Position numbers and translations under genes: made by a program. The notes under the pieces were generated by a model. That model was given only the letters and a program-made list of their open reading frames with translations. It did not search any database and was not told the DNA's origin. Shown piece by piece: positions 57,510 to 64,000 of a DNA stretch of 64,000 nucleotides. The stretch covers positions 5,309,347 to 5,373,346 of the forward strand of contig NC_044916.1 in assembly GCF_003576645.1 (NCBI RefSeq). Reading direction: 5' to 3'. Within the stretch, counting starts at the first letter, position 1. Every line of letters starts with the position of its first letter. Source of the DNA: Ipomoea triloba. Its lineage: Eukaryota > Streptophyta > Magnoliopsida > Solanales > Convolvulaceae.

Positions 57510-59804
57510 TTAGATATGGTTTGTTGCAATGAGCGATAGGATAGAAACCATGACACCTAGTATTAGATTTCCTGAGAAGGCGTATGCCGAGTTGGGGGAA
57601 CCTGTTGGTGCTCCATAGTCTGTTGGTTCCGGAACATAGCCTGTTGTTTGTCCAGCTGGTGGATACAGGCTCACCGGTGTTGGTATGCTGTATAGGAAAA
57701 AAATACAAATGAATATATACTTGTTTTAAACAAAGTGTAATTGAAATTCAATTAAACCATTTTTTCCTTGCTCTAAGCCAAGTATTATCAAAATTCAATG
57801 TGATTTAGAAATTTTACCTTGGCGGCATGGGGGTTGGAGGAGGCATGGGGCTTGGAGGTGGCTGTGCAGGGGGTGTGGGGGTAGCTTTCGGTGATGCATA
57901 GTGACAGTTCCCAGTACCTGTAGGGATTGAAGGATAACATAGGGGAAAATAGAACTGTCATGATCTAATAGACTAAAGTAGTATGATAAGTAATCTTGAA
58001 TTGCCCCCGGGGCATAGCTCAGTGGTCGGAAGGTTAAGTGTGGGTGTAGTGCCTAGCGAATACCCGGGTTCGAATCCTCACTGGGAGAGGAATAAACCTT
58101 GGGAAAAAAGCAAAGCACTCATACCTCGCGATTTACCTCCTCTCACAGAACCCAAGGGCATGGGTGAGAGGGGCCTATAGGTTTGGGGTTCAAACTTATA
58201 AGTAATCTTGAATCTATGAGATATTAGTTTTGCATAAGATATAACATAAGGTAGAAAACAAGAACTAAGCATGTAACCTCATTGCCGGGTTACAGTATAT
58301 TTCTTATTTTGATATGTAAAGTCGGGTAATCTAAACGATAGAAAAATAGGAGAAATTATTAAGACATGATGTGATTTTTGTACGAGTTTCTTACTTGGAT
58401 CAGTAGTAGCAAGCTGTGCTGTTCCTCCAAAGACACAGCTGGTAGGAACTGGGTTTTTTTGGTAGTAGTCATTGAATGCATAAGAGGCATGATCTTTAAG
58501 CGTGTTCGGGTCATAACAACTTGCACCTGGCTGAATGGCTGAACAATCTGCACCACCAAATCCACAAGCATAGTCGAGGGCTACCTGTAAAGCAGTCTCT
58601 GAAGCACCTGGGTTGGCAATACACCATGACCCGCCTGAGGTTCCAGGACCATTTGTTGGCGTGGGATTTGTAGTTGGGTTTGGATTTGTTGCCCCTGGAT
58701 TGGGATTGGGATTGGGGTTGGGGTTGGGGTTGGGATTGGGATTAGGATTTGTTGTGCCTGGATTGGGATTGGGATTAGGATTCGGATTTGTTGTGCCTGG
58801 ATTGGGATTAGGATTAGGATTAGGATTTATATCTGGATTTGGATTGGGATTAGGATTAGGATTTATATCTGGATTTGTGTCACTTGGCGGTGTAGTTGGA
58901 TTGATGATGGGAACATTATCTGGAGCCGTATCAAGCTGGTTATCATACATCGTTCGGGAAAAGGTAATTTGCTCATCTTGAAAACCTATTTTTTTGCTTT
59001 TCCTGATTGCTTCTGAGGGGTGTTTCTCTGATATGCTTGTACCTGAAGAAACAGTAAACCACATTGATACTTTCCTTCTGAATATGTTTTCTTCAATTCC
59101 ATATCCTCATCAAGAATTTAACACAATCCTTGAACAGACAGACTCCCACATTCTAGGATTTGCATACATGCATGCAATCATCTCCTATAAGTTTTGTCGA
59201 AAACTGCATCATCTTAACTCATAATGCTGGATTCAGAACGAATATTTACAAAAGATTGTATAGATATAAAGCACTGTTCTTCATGCATATTTCCATGTTT
59301 TAAAGCATATCTAGCTGTGAAGGCATAGCCAGCCAGAAACCTTTTTTTGTTAGACCACGAGGTGTCCTGAGTAGACCCTAACTATAGGAGTCCCCTTTAA
59401 GCCAATACCATACTCAGACTAATCCTTGTTTGCACCGGGCCAACCCAATTAAAGGGTGAAGTGTGTGTATGGTGCCTAGTGGCACCGATGCTGATAATAC
59501 CAGGTACAATCATATCTACTATTTTTTCTTGTACCGGATACTATCAGCACTAGTACTAATAGTACCTGATACAATCAAGTATATCATAATCATACATGAT
59601 TGTGCCTAATACTATCGGTACCATAGAAAACTCCTGAAATTCTATTATTCTGCAATTCTTATGTTTCGAAATCTGCCAATATTATCTGATCAGATGTTTT
59701 TTGCTGCTCATACATCAGATGAAACTCGAGAAAACATTACCTGGAAGAAGGAAGAGACAGAAGAAGAGACATGAGATGGCACTGCATGGAGCTCCTGAAC
59801 CCAT
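57510..59804 (-). CDS. X8/CBM43 domain protein with (Asn-Pro)n linker, probably GPI-anchored (329 aa)
   Basis: Cell-surface callose-binding type protein, like plasmodesmata callose-binding proteins or the non-catalytic X8 group. Exons high to low: 59741-59804, 58395-59042, 57818-57917, 57510-57687; the frame closes. Residues 1-~22 form a signal peptide. Residues ~85-145 are a repeat of NPNPNP blocks punctuated by DI and GTT. The X8 domain (~155-240) begins [11 protein letters not shown] and has the six cysteines in register. It is followed by a Pro-rich stretch and a C-terminal hydrophobic tail ([14 protein letters not shown]) as in GPI-anchored proteins. No glycosyl hydrolase family 17 domain is present. 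An in-frame ATG at 59927 exists, but the one used gives the clean signal peptide. A young SINE sits in intron 2. Confidence 0.92.
58002..58197 (+). mobile_element. tRNA-derived SINE with perfect 16 bp target duplication
   Basis: Flanks ataagtaatcttgaat at 57986-58001 and 58198-58213 are identical. Box A is catagctcagtggtcgg and box B is cgggttcgaatcctca; the body contains accttgggaaaaaagc and gagaggggcctatagg. The end tttggggttcaaactt has no A tail. It is inserted antisense in intron 2 of the X8 gene. Confidence 0.93.
58672..58877 (-). repeat. Hexamer repeat coding the Asn-Pro linker
   Basis: Degenerate aatccc/aacccc hexamers on the coding strand, ggattg/ggttgg on the other, about 30 units. 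The template strand is G-rich with regular G-triplets and could form quadruplexes. It resembles no plant telomere unit (tttaggg). Confidence 0.85.
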
Positions 59805-59939
59805 CCTTCCAGTTGCAATGAATAATAATGTCTTGTTGTTAATGGCTCTGATGGGTTGACAGAAAATGGGTGATTTCTCAAAGAAGAGAAGCAATAGAAA
59901 TAATGTATGCTGTGAGGGAGAAGCCATTTTTGGAGGAGA

Positions 59940-59955
59940 TTGTATATATATAAAT
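59940..59955 (-). promoter_or_regulatory. TATA box of the X8 gene
   Basis: tatttatatatataca on the minus strand, ~140 bp upstream of the ATG at 59804. Confidence 0.55.
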
Positions 59956-61948
59956 AATAAAGTGTGAAGAATCAAAGGTTTCTTGGATTAGAGCAGAGGT
60001 TAGTGTTATGGAATAAAAGAAAACTTAGGGGAGGAGGCATTGGATAGGTGGGAAGTGCAAGCAAGGGAAGGTGCCTAAATAGGAGAAAAGATGTTTGGGG
60101 AGGGCCATAGGGGAAAAAGGGGAGATCTGTTTGGAAATGCAAGTCTCAAGCTTTTTCAATGGTGGTTTTCTGTACAAATAACCATGTTGCAGCAGCATGG
60201 TGTTTTACAAAAAGGCCCCGTAGGGTTAGCTCAAGTGGTCGACTATTTGACTTAAAGTTAGCATTTTACTGGTAGGATGTTCTAACACTTTGAGGGCTCT
60301 CCAAATTAACAAAAGTGTCGAGATGGGTCCCATTTGTGCAAAATCAATGACAGGACTGACTGGGAGGCTGTTTGGGCGACTCGGGATTTAGGATTGGTCT
60401 GGCGATATCATAAAACACAGAATTTGTCTTCGTACCCCCCCACCCCCATAACTCTCAAGTGTCTCTACCTTTTTGGTGATGTGTACAGTGGAAAGACAAG
60501 AAACTGGCAACAAAAAATTGGATGTTGCAGACACCTGGTGCTTTCTAAAATGGACAATCTTAAGATGCAAAGTGTCTAAAGATGGGCTACAACCTTGTAA
60601 GTTAAAGGTTTCAAGCTCATTTAAAAATTGCTTTTTGATACCATTCTTGAGATTGGTGGCTCTAATCAGGAGTTTGGTCGCAGGGTTGAATATTGTTTAC
60701 GTTTCTTTAGGAATCTCTCTTTCTCTCTCTTTCCCATGATGATAATATGATACGGAGTATTATATTACGGATCCTGTTACTTTATTTATTTACTATTTTT
60801 CTGCAAGATTTTATACAAGATTAATAATTAAACCTTAGAACAAGTTCTTGTTTAACTTAGATTGTGCTTTCGAGCTCGGGGCTTGAGCTAACCTCACACC
60901 TTGGTTAATCATGCACCCCTAGCCAACATGTCTGGGGCTAAGATCATCAATTGTTATACTGTGAATCTTGATACAAGCAATGTTGCAGAAGGCACTAGGC
61001 GGCCGGGCCGCCTAATTTCCACTCAAAACGAAAATTAATTATAAAAAAAAAATTCGATGACTCAACTAAGTTCGGAGTTAACTCGGCCATTTAAGCAACC
61101 AGCTGATTAGTAACAGCTTACACGCCGTTTTACCTCGGCCTAGGAGCACCTAGTACCTAGCCACCTAGGTAGGCCTAGGTTGATTTTTACAACATTAGAC
61201 ACAAAATCATTTTTCATATGAACTTGTATCAAAATATAATAGATATATAATCTATAATATACTAAAAATGAATTTATATCAAGATTCAACTTGCAAGATG
61301 AATCTCAAAATACACGATATAATTTGCCCGAGACATATGAGTGAGCTAACTATTTCCTTCATCAATAATTTATGTAATAAGCGCGCTAAAAGATCTAAGC
61401 ATGTTTGGATTGTTAAATCTAATAGTGTATTACACGAGAGAGAAATGAAACGCAGTGTGAAAGAAAATGAACATGTATTTACATTGGCTGACCACAAATC
61501 CTACCAAGAATTTCATGTTTTCTACTAGTCTTAGGTTTTCAGTCCAAAAGCATCTCAGAAGAATATAATCTGATTCTGTATAGACATCAATATACTGCAA
61601 GTATCACTTTATGTACAAAATATCCTAGGACAAATCGGCAGATTTCTTCTACCAGAACCTTTACACGCAAGGATCACACCATATGACCAGTTGGCTTTTT
61701 GGTTTAGTAAACTTTAATCAACTGCTTGCATCTTCGTCCCTTTTCACTGTAAACGATTGTTTTTGGGTTGAATTAAAGAACCCAATGAAGGAAGTCCAAG
61801 CGATAAATCCATCCAGACATGGATAATGATCTGAAGTGGAAGAGCTCGGGAACCACGAAACCTATATACACACAATGGATTAGGCAATAAGGAGATTGGG
61901 AAATCCAAGAAAGAGATGGGTAATTGCAAACCATCGGAAACCTTGGTG
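59956..61948. other. Intergenic between the X8 gene and the CTPA protease
   Basis: No gene. Contains a decayed SINE head (60213-60310: ggttagctcaagtggtcgac) and a hAT-like MITE (60984-61194). The last ~400 bp should hold the 3' UTR of the protease. Confidence 0.5.
60984..61194. mobile_element. hAT-like MITE related to 4378-5041
   Basis: Ends aatgttgcagaaggc and, reversed, aatgttgtaaaaatcaacct; GC-rich subterminal blocks ctaggcggccgggccgccta and cctaggtaggcctagg match the family at 4378. No clear target duplication remains. Confidence 0.65.
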
Positions 61949-63351
61949 TTATCCGTCTTTTGGCTTGTGACATTTAGACAGGTGTTTGGAGACTTCGTTC
62001 CAAGCTGCAAGCATTTGATGCGTGTGTATATTAGATTATAGGCGGAGGACACTTCCCTCTTTCATTATAACTAATGGACTGAAAGGTGCTTACCAGGGAG
62101 ATTCCTGAAATCAGGCTCAATACCGTTGCCGTTAATGTCCATGTGATTTGGTGTGACATACTTCCCAATAGTAACAACTACACCCGACCCATCTTGAAGC
62201 TCGAAGACAGATTGAATCAGGCCCTGCCCAGCAAAAGTAAACAATGTATTGAGTTATTGAATACTTGCCACGCCATTGCTCTCTATATTAAGGACGTATC
62301 CCATAGAAATTCTTGGGGATCATCAAAAGGGACAGAGTAAAACTTTCACTAGCAGTACGCGTAAATATATTGCAATATTCTTTCCATACATTTTATTACT
62401 ACTCAAAATTAGAGTACTTGTATGAAGATTTTGAAAAATCCAATAAATAGTAAGACCTTTCCATAAGTCCGTTCCCCAACAAGGACAGCTCGGCAGTTAT
62501 CATGAAGTGCAGTAGCAACCTGAGGTGAAAATCATAGTTCAAGGAGTGTTCATTGTGACAAAATATACCATAGGAAAAGAGTACAGTTTGAGTAGCTCAC
62601 AATTTCACTGGCACTTGCTGTATTTTTATTCACCAGAATCTGCATTAGAAGTCAGAAGGTAAAATAATCCATACAATAGAAGTATAGAGACAGAACTACC
62701 AGATAAGTAGCCAGCTACAACTTTTACATTAAGATTTGGTGTTGCAGGCATTCTTATTCAGTAGATCATCAATGGAAACAGTGCTAGACCTAAGACTCCA
62801 ACATGCAAATCTGCCAAACTATTTTCAATATTTTGTCCTATAATGCTTACTGTGCAATCTACAAATACAATAGTAAGTTCCATTTTTTGTCCCCAAATTT
62901 GAATAGCTAAGTTGCATTTCTTTCCACCTCTTACAAACCTAGTGGTGCTCAGGAATACACATCACTGTCTTAAATTAGGAACGATTTTAACACAATTTGG
63001 AAGTTGGGAAAATTGTGGACCTTGTTTATAATAAAACACAAAAAGGAGAGAATTTACTCAGATTCCATATAACCAAAAATTAGTTACTCTACTAAGAGAA
63101 TAGTTGCTTACAATAACAGGGGTAGTAATTAGAGGTGGAGCTTCTGCAACAATACTTCGTGTGTACTGTGGATCCCTTCCAACAGTGTAAGTTATCTGCC
63201 CAAAATCAGTAGGGTAAAGCAAGTTATTAAATATTAAGAATATATGCATATTCCTTTACAATGAAGCTTCAATTCTTAGTATCAATAATTTACAAATTGA
63301 GCATACCGTCTCCCCTTCATTTAGAAAAAGTTTGGCAATTTCAACACCAGC
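61949..63351 (-). CDS. CTPA: Carboxyl-terminal-processing peptidase, chloroplastic (C-terminal part; 5' exons beyond window)
   Basis: Peptidase family S41A of the thylakoid lumen; the family includes the enzyme that trims the D1 protein of photosystem II. Exons seen, high to low: 63307-63351, 63112-63195, 62601-62639, 62457-62519, 62094-62223, 61949-62004; 138 residues in frame to a TAA. The catalytic Ser lies in NKNTASASEI and the general-base Lys in GERTYGK, followed by GLIQSVFELQDGSGVVVT and VTPNHMDINGNGIEPDF. The details (NKN, HDNC, GERTYGK, DFRNLPAW) point to the CTPA1/CTPA3 group rather than to the classic D1-processing CTPA2. The PDZ domain and transit peptide lie right of 64000. Positions 63352-64000 are an intron. 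Confidence 0.92.
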
Positions 63352-63961
63352 CTGAAATAGAGAAAGTACAGTTAGGTATGATGATAAATTCCAAAAATGT
63401 CAATGAATGCATATACGACTCTAACTAAATTCACGTCTTATAGGGTCAAGGAATACTATAATGTAGAGTAGAATTTTTTTCTGAAACATAAGTGAGATTG
63501 AAAAGAATAACAAGTTGAATGCATTTTTTACAGTCTACTATTGATGAAGATATGGAGACTCAAAATTATCAGTTTTTCCTTGCTCAACTTTTCATATTAT
63601 TAATACATGTATTTTTAAGTGTGTGCATGTGGAAAGAAACAGAACAATAAATTATCAAATCAAGTCCAATCCACAAAGTTTTTTATGCGGATTTCTTGGA
63701 GAAAAGATCAATGGAGGAAGATGCCAAGAAGGACAGAGTCTGAGAGCTCAAAAATGAAAGAAGGCCAATGTATGCAGCATACTGGCATGAAAATAGCAAC
63801 GCAGAGACAAATCACATTTCCATTACTTGTAAGCTGCAGCTTTGCTCTTTGTTTCTCTTATTATTATTATTGGTTTCTCCTTCCAAACTCCACATAAGAG
63901 AGAAAATGGTGATTTAAAAAAAAAAATTACAAAATACCTCATTTACACCTTTAGTCCACCG

Positions 63962-63992
<31 letters not shown>
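63962..63992. repeat. C homopolymer (31)
   Basis: Unbroken C run in the protease intron, close to the window edge. Such runs also flank the N gap at 46953-47945. Confidence 0.95.
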
Positions 63993-63993
<1 letters not shown>

Positions 63994-64000
63994 CCGTACC

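Noticed and set aside
58672..58877. Interstitial telomere repeat
   Set aside because: Hexamers are ggattg/ggttgg, not tttaggg, and they are in frame in an X8 protein gene.
58613..58981. 122-codon Gly/Leu-rich frame on the plus strand
   Set aside because: Antisense of the Asn-Pro repeat of the X8 gene.

Overview
The window is nuclear DNA from a flowering plant, AT-rich and dense in repeats. Evidence: long multi-exon genes with GT-AG introns, chloroplast and plasmodesmata protein families, intron-containing tRNA-Tyr genes, and many plant transposon types (Stowaway, Tourist, hAT and Mutator-like MITEs, SINEs, LINE, copia). The flavour of the short repeats suggests an asterid, perhaps Convolvulaceae, but that is only an impression.

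Layout. 1-503: last exon of a GDSL esterase/lipase. 504-10840: a repeat block without genes, holding a perfect 2.2 kb palindrome centred on a Stowaway MITE and a 4.3 kb direct duplication; single N bases sit exactly at the edges, so part of it may be an assembly error. 11414-18294: a second, complete GDSL esterase/lipase (5 exons, 373 aa) whose introns are filled with transposons, including a Mutator-like element with long terminal inverted repeats and a GC-rich minisatellite cargo. 18295-29040: intergenic, with three tRNA-Tyr genes, a copia remnant broken by a probable solo LTR, and several SINEs. 29042-32743 (minus): complete ankyrin-repeat integrin-linked-type kinase (12 exons). 32744-39078: MITEs, hairpins and a retroposon. 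39079-51379 (minus): complete PRP39-type splicing factor (13 exons, 1165 aa) with a Gln-rich tail and a 993 bp sequencing gap inside one intron. 51380-54745: an inverted repeat with tRNA-like arms and a truncated LINE carrying an RNase H reading frame. 54746-56764 (plus): COR413 chloroplast inner-membrane protein (6 exons). 57510-59804 (minus): X8/CBM43 protein with an Asn-Pro repeat linker and a probable GPI-anchor signal (4 exons). 61949 to beyond the right edge (minus): C-terminal half of a chloroplast carboxyl-terminal-processing protease.

The genes are ordinary single-copy plant genes and do not form a pathway; the only evident relation is tandem duplication of the GDSL pair and possible ancient synteny of PRP39 with the CTPA protease. 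I built all exon models by hand from splice signals and frame continuity; every complete gene closes in frame from ATG to stop. I see no CRISPR, phage or bacterial-type system. The most unusual items are transposon structures: the MITE-centred palindrome, the minisatellite-bearing Mutator-like element, the tRNA-armed inverted repeat, SINE, LINE and retroposon copies with recognisable target-site duplications, and an exon-edge duplication that copies a splice acceptor in PRP39.
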